Assembly: GCF_016906535.1 (NCBI RefSeq)
Contig: NC_057375.1
Span: forward strand, 1,302,001 to 1,366,000
Length of the DNA: 64,000 nt
DNA from: Rhizoctonia solani
Lineage: Eukaryota > Basidiomycota > Agaricomycetes > Cantharellales > Ceratobasidiaceae
Direction of reading: 5' to 3'
Shown: positions 47,634-58,965 of the stretch, one piece after another
How the letters are laid out: each line of letters begins with the position of its first letter
Position numbering within the stretch: position 1 is the first letter of the stretch
Position numbers and translations under genes: made by a program
Notes under the pieces: model-generated
Seen by the model: only the letters and a program-made list of their open reading frames with translations
The model's database searches: none
What the model was told of the DNA's origin: nothing

Positions 47634-48032
47634 TTAGGGTTGAGTAGAGTTGGTGATACTATAGAAGATCGTTGAGAATGGATAATCGGTGGATCTACAC
47701 AGTACTAACTGGAAAGATTTGGAAGCGGATGGCACTTTAATTTCACCATTTTTTTTCCATCTAATTTGGCTCAATTTGTGATTGAACAAGAAGCCTGGGA
47801 AACTTACTGCAGCCTGTACACAATTTTTAAATTCGATAAACTCATCATTACACATATCCTTTCGTACATCTTGGTAGCTGGCTAGTATACATTGGCCGTA
47901 TGCTTTGGCCTGTTGGTCAAATATCTGAGTTTTGGGCGGAGACTTCACGAATAATACTACTCACCGATGTAGTACACGACGTACTGGCTTTTGCAAGTTT
48001 TAGGATAGGACGATGATCTCGCCTGGTGCCAT
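47634..48032 (-). CDS. Small CX9C-type mitochondrial protein
   Basis: The core exon (about 47818-47935) encodes IFDQQAKAYGQCILASYQDV and RKDMCNDEFIEFKNCVQAA, giving C-x12-C and C-x9-C spacings of a CHCH-like helical hairpin. A first exon from ATG 48032 reads MAPGEIIVLS and then, one frame over, KLAKASTSCTTS, before an intron with donor GTGAGT. Such proteins are imported to the intermembrane space by the Mia40 relay; the closest type I can suggest is the NDUFAF8-like complex I factor, with low certainty. The last exon is unclear: after CVQAA a donor GTAAGT leads to a tail ending at 47634 that does not look like the family. Confidence 0.6.
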
Positions 48033-48101
48033 CTAAAGCACCTAATACCGGAGTCGTAACTTTCATGGTACAGAGTTCGAAGGACCGACGTTTGATGGTG
48101 T

Positions 48102-48109
48102 TGACGTCA
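48102..48109. promoter_or_regulatory. CRE-type palindrome TGACGTCA
   Basis: A perfect 8-bp ATF/CREB site 70 bp upstream of the start codon of the CX9C gene (minus strand). Function inferred only from sequence and place. Confidence 0.45.
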
Positions 48110-48334
48110 CCTTACGGGTCCGATCACCAAGGATCGATAGGAACTTTACAGTAGCGCATTGCCCCAAAGATGAAGTGGTTAATCTGGTCGGAGCATCTCA
48201 GGTTGGTCATACCAGGCCTTGTAACTGTGCGATATTTCGTACTTGAAAAAGCTCGATTTAATTAAATTTGGTATGTAGAATACAACCCAGTTCTCAGTCG
48301 AAGTGCAAATCAATTACCACGACAACTGTACTAA

Positions 48335-49075
48335 CTACTCGTAGCTAAGACCCATACCACGGAAATTGTTGACCATGTGCCTCATACTCATGTCATGAAG
48401 ATAAACAGCACAGGTTTTGCCAGCCCTGAGTAGCCTTCTTAGCAAGCAGTCTCCAAGAGTAGTTTGTCAACAACTTACCCTATTAGAGATTGTTTGTAAG
48501 CCAAAAACGATACCCCAGCGAGCTTCTGCATGAAAGAGTGCATAGCAAAATCAGTTTCCGTCCACTTGGCATAGAACTTCATGAATTTGTGATTTGCTGC
48601 AACGTCATGACAAGCCTTGATGGATGTCTAGCAGTGCGAGTGCAGTTAATAGCTATTCTGTTGATTTGAAAGGAAAACGCTCACATTGAGAACCGCAGCC
48701 ACAATAACAGCGCATTCTTTTTCTTGGTCAGGTGTCAGTTTTGTTAGGGAGATTTGCATCTTGTTGAAGATCCCGTTGAGATCTTCCATTTCGTCTTCGG
48801 GATCCTCGCCCGTTGATGCGGCCTTACCTATGTCAGACATCAGAATATGCAGAATTCCTTCGTTACCTGAAGGACTCACTTATTTTCTCAGAACATGCAA
48901 CAACTTCATTCTGAAATATCTTCAAGTGATCTATGAAGACTACCGCATCCACAGAGGAGGTATCGGAGGTGATTGTCATACTGCCCCGTGCATGGTGCAT
49001 TGGTTTAGCATGGCTTGGAAGCGCGAAAGACGCAACTACAGCAGCGATGGTAAAAACCTTACGGAAGAAAATCAT
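48335..49075 (-). CDS. Small secreted protein (about 185 residues), putative effector
   Basis: ATG 49075 starts a clear signal peptide (MIFFRKVFTIAAVVASFALP followed by SHA, cleavage expected before KPMHH). Exons continue with DAVVFIDHLKIFQNEVVACS, STGEDPEDEMEDLNGIFNKM, LTPDQEKECAVIVAAVLN, SIKACHDVAANHKFMKFYAK, DFAMHSFMQKLAGVSFLAYK, and a last exon HDMSMRHMVNNFRGMG ending at 48335. Four introns of 50-57 nt keep the frame. The mature part is helical with four cysteines and no recognised domain. Secretion is well supported; an effector role is only a possibility in a plant-associated fungus. Confidence 0.8.
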
Positions 49076-49408
49076 ACTGAATAATGAATGATGTGCTTAT
49101 AAAGGAGAGGAAAGGGGGTCAAGTCTGTAAGTCCTGGTCGTCTCTTGCAAGTTCAGGCTATCCTGGCCAGGGGATATATACCTTGGGATGCAAGTCTCCG
49201 GCTTCCGTTTCGGACATAGGATAAGAATAGACCTGACATATTACATAACCTCAATCTGTCAACCAAAAGCCAAGTGGACCTGGTCTAACGAGATTTGCCT
49301 TAATTCAAGAAGAACTCGAGCTAATAAACACATAATCTATTCGAGCCCGCGATTCGTTATTCACACAACATGAAGGTATGAACAGGCAGAAGCATAATGG
49401 ATGAATTG

Positions 49409-52129
49409 TCAAAATACATCGCCCTCAAACACCTTTGCCGCCTCCCGTTCACCCAAATTGTCAACTGCCTCCTTGTCAAACGAACACCGCTGTCGCAGAA
49501 AGAGGATAACGCGGTTGCCGGCAAGTTCGAGATTGGCTCTTAAATTTCAGCGCGTAAGCTGGAAATCTCAATGTAGGGTCACTCTAGCTTACCGTGCTAA
49601 CCGAATTTCAGCTCGAAGAATTGGTGCCAGACTTTCAGGAGCAAATTTGAGGGAAAGCACCAGCGCTCTACCCGCCGATGACCAGGGGAGCTAAATATAA
49701 TATTTAGGTATACTGAACAAGTCTTGAGGGCAAGAACTTACGCATACAACCCGATCGATTCGAGAAAAGTCAAAGGGGCTAGAGGTCAATGCGGTCGTAT
49801 AGCGAAGAATACCACGTGCTGCCGCCAGAGCTTTGCTAGAAGACTCGCAACTTGGGTCTTGCCAGTTAGCGATCTCGGCGTGCAACTTGATAGATGCCCT
49901 GTTTACGTATTAGATCCAGGAACCAGGGCAGGCACTCAGTCCACTTGCCACAGAGGTGCGACGTGAGTGACAAACGTATTGGAGATAGCGGACGTGGAAA
50001 GCTGTTCGATGGGATTGAATTGCTTTTTTATAGAGAGCCTATATGGTTGTAGACGTAAACAGCGTGGATCTTGGACAGTGTATGTATCCATACCGTGTTG
50101 AGGATATTATGGTTTCTAAGATTTTCATTTCCCGGGAGTCTCGAACCTCATCCGAGGTTCCGTAGTTGAGTAACTTCCTTAACTCAATGACGTGTACCTA
50201 GGGTTGAAGTGAGTTGACATGATGTTTCAAGGAGGTGGTGGAATGTACTCGGGATAACATAATTGCACCTATAGTGTTTTGGTCATTATGGTTCCAGGAA
50301 GGTGATCAAAATTGACGCACATTTAATATACATAGCAAAATCGTCCTGGTTGTTATAATGGGTTGAAAATAAGTCATCAGAAAAGATACTCTGACGTTCT
50401 TGACCATCGTCGAACTAAAATGAAAACGAAAAAGTGGGGTCGTAAGCGGTATACACAGATTAATAAAATTCCAACGCATACGCCAGCTTCAAATGCGTCC
50501 AGTGTTCCGGGGAGAGTTTGCTGAATATCATCATCATTGATATCGAAAACTTCCATTCAGGACAATATCAGCGAACTTTACCGAATGACTATAATCACTA
50601 ACAAAAGTCTTCACTCACCCCATGGTCCTGCAAACAAATGGTACCTTTCCAAACAATAGGTGAGCCAGAAGATATTTCTCCTGAGTTCAACATCAACGTG
50701 TGATGTTGGTGGCCCAATGAGGAACTTCTCGCGAGCCTTGGCTGGTAGTGGCTTATAGAGAGAATCCGAGAAATTCAAGCCGAGTGCTATACACATCCTC
50801 ATCGCGAGGCTGTTCATCGCCCACAAATCAAACCACCGAGCACATCTAATAACAGTGTCATTACACGCCGTGCTCACACAATCATCATGGCTTACGAGAA
50901 AGCCCACCAGGAATTGATAATGCACGCTACCAGAAATTCAAGTTCAGCTCTAAATAGCTAGCAAGTGGTCGCCACGGCTAACCTTGAATAACTCCAAGAA
51001 GATTCACACCTTCCCTTGCAGCATCCATACACTGGTATTTAGAAAGAATAAAGTGCTGCTCGTCAAACATGAGGTCGCGCCCTTGATCTACCCGCGTTTT
51101 GTCTTGGAAGGGATCGTCGACTGGGTACTTACTCAAGTCAGGTAATGGTGCAACGGTAACATGAGGTGAATGAACTGCGGCTACAGCACAAATAGAATGA
51201 AGCAAAGGAATGAAAGGGAAGCGCGGCGAGGAATGGTGTTCTAATAGTTGAAGTAAAAATGTGGGTCGGTGAATTATACGCCTTGAGTTGGGATAACAAA
51301 CGAAAAATATATCAATCAGATGGAGCATCAGGGGTTTGGGCGGTAATTCCAAGGGCCAGTCCTCAGCCATGAGCGTGAAATCGGTTAGATTGTATGTGCG
51401 AGTTGAAGGGTCATATCCGCTAGGCATAGAACTATAGTCAAGTGATTGGGCCGCTACACCTCTGTAATACGATGGGCTATGAAGAGTGGAGGGCGATGGA
51501 CCCTCTGCTTCGATTAGAGGCGTGAAAATACCAAACCCAGTGAGCTTACCTTTAGGATATTGATTCCCTAATCTGAGCCGTTGTTCCAGTTCCTCTATAA
51601 AGTATCAGGAAACCCCAACATTGAGTGGTCATCACACGCACCGATTCGTGCTTCCAACTTGAGTAAATTTTGCTCGGAAAGGTCTTCGTTGTTCTCCGGT
51701 GGGGTGGTTGGAGATTGGTCATAGCTACAGTTCGGTGCTATGTGACTCAAATGTGGATGGATTCGAATTGTTTTGTTGTGTGTTCGTTTGCAGTTGGAGC
51801 ATGGTCGTTCCGCATCACTTGGAGGAAACAAGGCAACATATATTAGTCCATGGTCAAATAGCAATCAATAATGATACAGCAACAAGCTACGTACCATTTC
51901 TACCAGAGGGAGGCGGGATCAGAATCAGTTGAATCCTGCAGCATGAACTCCCAGGTGCCTACCACTCTAATAAGTGGTCACTTGGGTGCCCGGGAGAATC
52001 GAAGAAAAACTACTCACTTGCGTTTCCTACATTGACGGCATGCCTAAATATCAGTCAGAACAAGAATACAAACGCAGCTTCTTGTATGGTTCCTACCTCA
52101 GCTTTCCCAAGGGTCACCCTTTTAGACAT
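49409..52129 (-). CDS. Zn2Cys6 transcription factor with fungal-specific Fungal_trans domain
   Basis: ATG 52129 (MSKRVTLGKAE), intron, ACRQCRKRK, then ERPCSNCKRTH and NCSYDQSPTTPP. Together these form the zinc cluster over several small exons; the exon carrying the third cysteine is not placed. The middle-homology domain is strong: ELPPKPLMLHLIDIFFVCYP, RRIIHRPTFLLQLLEHHSSP, AREGVNLLGVIQG, ARWFDLWAMNSLAMRMCIAL, HVDVELRRNIFWLTYCLERY and GPWGE. C-terminal pieces are SSKALAAARGILRYTTALTS and VILFLRQRCSFDKEAVDNLG with TGA at 49409-49411. The region 49890-50600 between middle and end is poorly resolved and may be damaged. It would be a nuclear DNA-binding regulator; targets unknown. Confidence 0.75.
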
Positions 52130-53517
52130 TTCGCCAATGGGATGTTCTTTAGCGCTAGCAATGATCCGTTGAATCTATTTGAACGTAGGTGCCGAGTGAA
52201 GAAGAAAAGTTATAACAAGAAAAGTCGAAGCTTTGGGCTGGCGCAGGAAGATGGAAGGTGTGCGATATAAATATAAGGACCCGCAGGCTAGCCTGTGGTT
52301 CAAAATCCTGACAAATGAAAGGCTTGGTGCTTCAGTGGAGGCTGAAAGGACAATGTCGTATCTTGCGCGGATAATATAGGTTACAGGTGTGAGTAAGAAT
52401 GCTCTGGTCGTTGGTGGCTCCGGAAACTAGCGATCAGGCGGTGTAGTAAGCGCCCGGTACGGCTAATTATAGTTATAACCTATAAGTGCCGACAATGACC
52501 GCAGCCACCCAGCGACTTTGCGGTAGCATCCAAACCCCAATGCAAAATTGTGCGTAATTCGAAGTATAATCGAGATATTGCGGGCTAAGCCTTGATTGTT
52601 CTGGGACTGTAGACTATCGCAGAAATAACTCCCATAGAAGACGTAACGGAAACGACCTGATCCTCGGCCTGACATGCATGACGTTAGTGGGTAATATTTC
52701 GCGCCTCGTGTATTCGTGTAACACCTCGAGGCGCTACCCATTAGTTGGTTATTCCTGTTTTATCGCCGGACCACGTCCGTGTTAATTTTCCTGAGCAATA
52801 TGACTCCACGCCTCGGAGATGGAATGGATGTGGAGTGTGCTACCTTTCGGTGATACGTCGCTTGTGACATATCACCGATTGTAGCTCCTGTTAATACTGA
52901 TTTCGTTTTTCTGGGTTTTACTACACTACCATGTCGAGGAGCTGGTTGGATGCGCAGAATTCTCCGCCAGCTCATCCGGGTGATATTACCGCAAAGTCTT
53001 TTTGGTTAGCAGCCGACCGCGATAATCAGAATCCCCTTGCCTCGAGACCGATACTATCAAAGATTGTGAGAAGTTCGAGACCTCGTTCGTCTCGGTCTTG
53101 TGCATGATAAGCATGAGCATGCATGCTGGCGCCGGACATGTGTTCATAGCGAAATTGCGCTGACGTAAATGTGACTCGAACCGTCTTCGGTCTCCCCTTA
53201 CATACCCGCAAGTGACCGGAGCGAGTATCCGCCGGATCAATAGCTTGAGAATTAAGGGGTCTGAGTGTTCCCATTTTGGTAAACTGATAACCCAAGCTAG
53301 TTATTGCGTGCACGTGATGAGCGCCGACCCATCTGCTCATAACCTAATCTCGGCTGCTAAAGAGACGCATCAGTTTGAAGCTCAATATTCAATAGGATGA
53401 GTTATCTAATGATGAGCCTATGTAAGACTATATATCGAAGCTTTGTACCACCATCAGTTCGATATCCTCCTCTCGTTCTAACTCAGTTTCAGGGCGTTAC
53501 TTCTCCATTTGCTTAAA
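52130..53517. other. No recognisable gene
   Basis: Upstream region of the minus-strand regulator, followed by about 1.1 kb without motifs. Two overlapping minus frames at 52986-53340 look non-coding. Confidence 0.45.
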
Positions 53518-53700
53518 ATGACTTCTTTTATTTTCTTCGTAACACTCATGGCAGAAGCCCTCCTTATCATATTGGCTCTCGATTACGCACTCCAGGTCCC
53601 ATTACCCCTAGTTCTAGCATCTGTTCTTCGGAAAGCCAGCAGGGACCTTGTTCATTCCTCCAAGTTTGTAATCGGGATCACGAGGTTTGTGAATTCGTGA
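53518..53700 (+). CDS. Short open frame with a hydrophobic N-terminus
   Basis: ATG 53518 encodes 60 residues starting MTSFIFFVTLMAEALLIILA, a probable signal anchor or signal peptide, then a basic tail (LRKASRDLVHSSKF). It could be a tiny secreted/membrane protein or the first exon of a longer gene. No homology recognised. Confidence 0.25.
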   Translation: MTSFIFFVTLMAEALLIILALDYALQVPLPLVLASVLRKASRDLVHSSKFVIGITRFVNS

Positions 53701-53825
53701 TTTGGAGACGCGTAGCTTACCTTTGAGAAGGAAACTCGTGGGAGCTCGTGTAAATCAGCCAAACAGCAATATCAAGAAACCTCTTAACAAGACTGAACAA
53801 ATTAGTAGGCGTTCTTCATAAGGCT

Positions 53826-55165
53826 GTATGCGCAGGTTCTCATCTGTCTTCGTAGCGACGCACAACGATCTCAAGCTAAACAAGGGACATGAACCCATTA
53901 GTGCTGTGGAAGGACAAGCACAATCTTCTCCTAAGCCCAAGAGTAATCATCGTGGTTTCCTACGCGCAGTGAGTAGTACCTAAGGGCACCGGGGACTTGA
54001 CCATACTGATTCCACAATAGCCTGTATCCAAGGGTCCCCCTAACACCTGCCGGGTTCATAAGAATAGTGTTGTAGGATGTGCAAGTACGTGGGTTCCCAC
54101 TACTGGGCTAGCGCTGGCTATGTACTGATATATGCGCATATAGCCTTCTTCGACCATAACAATTACGAATACAAGTTGCTCTGTCATGGGGAGCTCTACT
54201 TCCGTCCCAAAGGCACACACATGTTCCGCAACGGTCCCGTTGTACCCAAAACCCCCGGCAATTTGTTCGCCGTAAAGCTCGATAATACAGGATCAAACGT
54301 CGTTACTTTCTGCTTTGGGCCTGGCTCTAGAGCACTTGGTGAAGTCAATGGCTATGCTGAGTTTCGCCCAGTGCGAACTCGCATAGCTTCAAGTCAAGAA
54401 GCACACGGCCTCGAATATGTCCCAGGACAGGGATGTGTGTTCGACTGGGTATACGGAACTTGCCCTTCATCAGAGTATCCATGGGACTATAACCGACTAT
54501 ACGATGTAGGTTGGATGCATTCCAGCCCCACCACGGAGGAGCAGTTCATTTCCAGTGAAGAGGCTCCCGCGGAACAGTGCGCTCTGTTTGCCGACCACTC
54601 TCACAGCACCCTGTGGCAATCTCTCGAGGGTCTCGATCTAGACATAGTCAATCGGTCTCCTATGCTCGATAACCTTGGTGGTGAAATTCAAGTCGGTCTC
54701 GCCCACGTGGAACTCAATGACCGTGTTTATCAACACGCCAACAACGCACAGCTACTTCCGTCTTCATCTGGGGCTCCGCCTAGTCTTCCAGTTCCGCTCA
54801 CCCCTATTCACCATTCCGCGGCTTGGACAAGTACTGATTCTCCGGCGGCAAGCAAGTCGGTCCTTCGCCGAACTTGCACCATCTGCAACCGTGTTCTACG
54901 GCGCCCAAGTGCATTAACTGTAAGCTTTTGATTCACGGAGAAGCGGAAGAAGGGTATTAATAGTAGAGTGCCTATAGATTCATATGAACGCTCATTTGGG
55001 GGTCAAGCGTGAGTCATTCAAATATGCCATTGCACTCTAATGTCTGACCTTGAGTATCCCTGGTAATTAATAGCATTCAAATGCCACGACTGTGACTATA
55101 GCTCCACAAATATCACAAACCTTCAGCGACACCAGCAGACGAAGCACACAAACGGAGGAAAGTAG
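53826..55165 (+). CDS. C2H2 zinc-finger protein, copy Z1
   Basis: A likely 5' exon at 53826-53969 (RRFSSVFVATHNDLKLNKGH) ends at GTGAGT. The main exon begins after the AG at 54138-54139 (FFDHNNYEYKLLCHGELYFR), continuing with acidic/aromatic text (FDWVYGTCPSSEYPWDYNRL) and a Pro/Ser-rich linker. Two C-terminal fingers follow: CTICNRVLRRPSALT joined over an intron (54920-54978) to HMNAHLGVK, giving C-x2-C-x12-H-x3-H, and after a second intron FKCHDCDYSSTNITNLQRHQ with QTKH, giving C-x2-C-x12-H-x4-H. TAG 55163-55165. It shares general layout with Z2 and Z3 downstream. Probably a nuclear DNA-binding protein of a lineage-specific family. The 5' exon is tentative; an ATG at 54077 is an alternative. 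Confidence 0.65.
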
Positions 55166-55719
55166 GATCCGAGTGATTAAATCTTTACTAGTTCTTGTGT
55201 GAATCAAAGCTTTCTAGCACTTTTTTTTGTAAACTTGTTCTTGTCCTTTTCGTAGTTGCTTTACCCAATTTAGTACCTTTTTGTTCTTTCCTTTTTACTA
55301 GGAATATCCCTCAGAGTAAAATTACTTAGACGCGGCAAATAATTGGCGCCTTGACTTTTCACCCAGACACATGCGCTCGCATTTCACCACTGATCCAAAT
55401 CACGATAGACGCTCATCGAAATCCTATGCACATATCTGCCTAAGTTGATACACCCTAAAATGATCCGGCGCTCTTCGTATTTCATCATAGTCAGGTAGTA
55501 TGTACGCGCGGCGCAAAATAATCAGTCTTAAGCTTTGGGGAGACGGCCAGGTAGTCTATACTGCTAATACGCGCGAGGAGGTAATTGATGTATGTCATTC
55601 TGTAGTTGAAACCGACGTTAGAGTTTTAGGGAGTGAAAAACATTCGCGCCAAGCACCGGTCCGTCAGTATTACTAGTGCGAATTACAACATGAAGGTGTG
55701 CATGCGTTAAGTTCTCAGC
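55166..55719. other. Convergent 3' spacer
   Basis: T-rich just after Z1, no gene. Separates convergent Z1 and the next regulator. Confidence 0.55.
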
Positions 55720-57774
55720 CTAACCGGACAGAGGAAGCATACTATGCCTCGAATGAACATAATCGCTCCAAGTAACTGGGTTCCCTCCAACTGCAGCCCC
55801 GAGCCACAGATGATCGAGTATTGGTACAATGTCTGGCCCATGGACTACCCAAAGCCGAGTTTCGGCTACGCACCCAAGCCGTTCGCGTACTAGCCTCCTT
55901 CTCTTTTCGGTGCGTGAACAGATTCCCGCCTGATTACTTGGATTGGACACTTTTCTTGTTTAACTGTGTTAAAAACCACTCACTACTAGATACTGAGCAA
56001 AGAAATGGACATTTGCGATAGGTGGGTTCTGTCGCCGGATGACTCCAAGGATCTGAAATATTTGACGTATTGAGGTCTGTATTCGTGAGTCATCGGTAGG
56101 GACGCCGTATAGAACCTTTGGTAAAAGACGAATTAACTTTAAGAAAACGACCTTTTCCAAGGCGCTTACCAAGTACAAGTATATGAGCAGCGTATGCCTC
56201 CAGGTCTCTTGGAGCGCCAGCCATGCAACTGATTTAGAGGAATCTAATCCCTCCGGCTCGAACTTGGGCCGAGGTTCCCAGGAAACTAATCGTCGTTCAA
56301 TGTCTAACCAATCATCAACTACAGATCCTTGGTCCCGGCAGATATTGATTTTGGCAAGCAGTATCAGAAATTCGCCAGGAAAGCAGTTCATCCATTCCGC
56401 AGAGTGGGGTTGGGTATGGAAAGGCTCGACGTCCGCATTGTACTGCATGATGTGAGGGACTCCGTATATCATAGAAGCCACGACATCCATGAGCATGTAG
56501 TTTGCTGGCCCATAACGGGAGGAGGAGAGCAAATGCGCGATGGAAACCAAGGAGGGGTCCTGCTGCGTCGACCATAGTGTTGGATCGGAATAGACCGTTT
56601 CAAGAAAGCTTGGCGCAAGATGGCACAGTAGTCGATAAGTGGTAGTGGCATTGAAGATACCAATCTTGATGTAGAATACCTGCGCATCTAGAAGAGTCAG
56701 CCCTCATATTAGCAATTTAGTTACATCAACCCACTTCCAGGAGATCTTGGTGTCGCTCATGGAGTTCGTAGGGAGTCAATGACTGATTGAGACCAGTAGA
56801 CAGCCTTTGCTCATGCCCTTCGATCCAACGAGCAAACGTGCTCTCGTTTCCAGAATCACTGCCCTCCAGAATCGAGTCACGGATCTTGGCATATATGAGC
56901 AGGCCTTGACGAGCAAAGTTACATGTTGATAATCGCCATGCTGTTTGTCCAAGGAATCTTCCTAATTGTTTCCCATGAGGTTTAAAATATGTAACGCCCA
57001 GCACACGCTCCACTACGAAAAATTAGAACATTGTGATCCTAAGGTCGAAGGACTGGCCTTACAGCTCGACATTACGTATTCTGCCGTGTCTCGTATGTCA
57101 GGCGGTAGTGGAACTCCTTGGGGTATCTGAGAAGCGAGTGCAAATAACAAATGATCTGTGGAGAGGTCGATTACTTGGGAAATAGCAGTATTTGTGATAT
57201 GTGGTGATGTTGTTATAGGCATAGTAGGTTGGTGCTTAGGTCGCGTGGGAGGAGGATCCCCGTGAGCTACAACATTTGCATAGTACGGCGGAGCCGTGTC
57301 AAAAAGATTCTCCTGTGGTATGTGTGCCGTGTTCGGTTGAATGAGATGCTGGGTTGTTTCGCGCACGCCATAGATACTTCGAGCACCCATCGCATCGTCC
57401 AACTGTCGTACGACCATGACCGATTGTCTGTCTTTAAGGCCGATATTCACTCACAATAAGGAATTCATTGCTCCCAATGCCGCTGCCGCTACTGTGAGGT
57501 GAGGATAACGAACTGGATGATTCCGATTGGAGGCGGTTCAACGGCAAAGGCTCATCATCGGCATCGGTGTATCCAGCCGATATATTGTGGTCATATCCTA
57601 GACATTCATAGCCTCCCTTTGAACATCGTTCGCAAATCGGTTTCCGTCGGTCGCACTTCTTGTGGCTATCTTGCGCACTATATCAGCACAACTGAAGCAC
57701 GTGCTAGGCCAGAACTAGTGTGCATACCGACGCTTGCATGTCAAACAGCTCGTTCCGATAGGTCCCGGCGCCAT
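55720..57774 (-). CDS. Zn2Cys6 transcription factor, Fungal_trans_2 type
   Basis: ATG 57774 (MAPGPIGTSCLTCKRR), intron, then HKKCDRRKPICERCSKGGYE with the sixth cysteine just after: a perfect C-x2-C-x6-C-x6-C-x2-C-x6-C cluster. A Ser-rich linker is followed by STDHLLFALASQIPQGVPLP, VERVLGVTYFKPHGKQLGRF, HEQRLSTGLNQSLTPYELHE, SMIYGVPHIMQYNADVEPFH, AKINICRDQGSVVDDWLDIE, KSVAWLALQETWRHTLLIYL, RQIFQILGVIRRQNPPIANV, GPDIVPILDHLWLGAAVGGN and WSDYVHSRHSMLP, stop 55720-55722. All segments join over 50-65-nt introns without evident lesions. It is of the same family as the broken regulator at 14.3-16.3 kb. Nuclear regulator; target genes unknown. Confidence 0.88.
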
Positions 57775-58965
57775 AGAGGTAAATAAAGTAATATTTTGAT
57801 TCAGCGAGCAAGTGGTTCCGAGAAGTCTTGAGGAATCGAGCCAACAAAAGTTGATGGGAACGACGGTTCTGGTTGAGCTGCTGTGAACGGGAAATGACAG
57901 CAAATGATAAGGATTTGTAAGCAAATACATAAAGCTAGAGAGCAAGCTTAAGTGAGCCCGAGGTGCCGGTTGGTAACGCAGATGATTCCAGGTCTATCAA
58001 AGTGAGCCATTTCGAGAGATATACCCAAAATGGACGGTCACGTGTAAAATCTGGGACCAACCTTAAAGCTCAACCCCATCTGAGCACGCTTGTGAACACC
58101 GTACCGTATGGGCATATCTCTCTTGGATTCTAATTTTCCAAGTCGAGAATTTGAAAGTGGCTTAATCAACTTATTGCAACACATGTATCGAATGATCCTT
58201 CCTGACTGGGCTGACGTCAACCAGGCGAATCCCCGCGAATTCATGCTCAGTATGCCCCCATTCCTAGAGTGTTCTATGATTGCTTATTTTTACCCGTCAT
58301 TATACTGTTACCATCTTACACGAGCTCTGCCACTATCACCGACTGACTTCATGAATGGCATGTCGAACCCGAAAATCAGAAAAGATATACATCCCCTGTC
58401 TGGTACTCAACGAGGCAACCATAATCGTCCTATCATCGCAGACTTTTCGGAAGCCCTATTACTTCTCAATTTTCTCTTCCTTCTTCATGCAGGTAGCAGA
58501 TATTTCTGTCGCAGCGGATCGACCTCAGGCGCACTGTCGTTTTGAAGGCACGAGGCACGGAACTAAATTATTATCTAATTTTGCATATGCATGTAAGACA
58601 CATGTGGTATACGTGCATCCACCTTCTTAACCTCATGGGGGTACGCCTGCCTAGTCCATGATGTATAATTCACTGATCTAAAATAGACGATATTGGCGCA
58701 CCTCGAGCTTGAGGGGCGCATATATCGAGGACATTAAACCAGTGTCACTTGGGATTTGAGCACTTTCGGAGTCGAAAGTTGCATGGAGTTTTGATTTCAA
58801 CCTTTGTCGCTGCTCTCGCATTTTTTACGAATGGCGCTCACCTGTGAGCTCTGAGTCACGCCATATTACTATACTTGTAGGTTATAAATACGTAAAGTCC
58901 CTGTCGCTGAACAGAAACCCCTCCAGCCAGGACAAGACAAGAACTCTAAGAAATTGTAGTATGAT
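57775..58965. other. Promoter region; one unsupported plus frame at 58108-58545
   Basis: The 145-codon frame at 58108 has some coding character (INLLQHMYRMILPDWADVNQ) but no recognised domain and a doubtful second half. It may be an exon of an unknown gene. Left as uncertain. Confidence 0.3.

Noticed and set aside
58205..58220. Second CRE-like TGACGTCA
   Set aside because: Falls inside an uncertain open frame, not in front of a recognised start codon.
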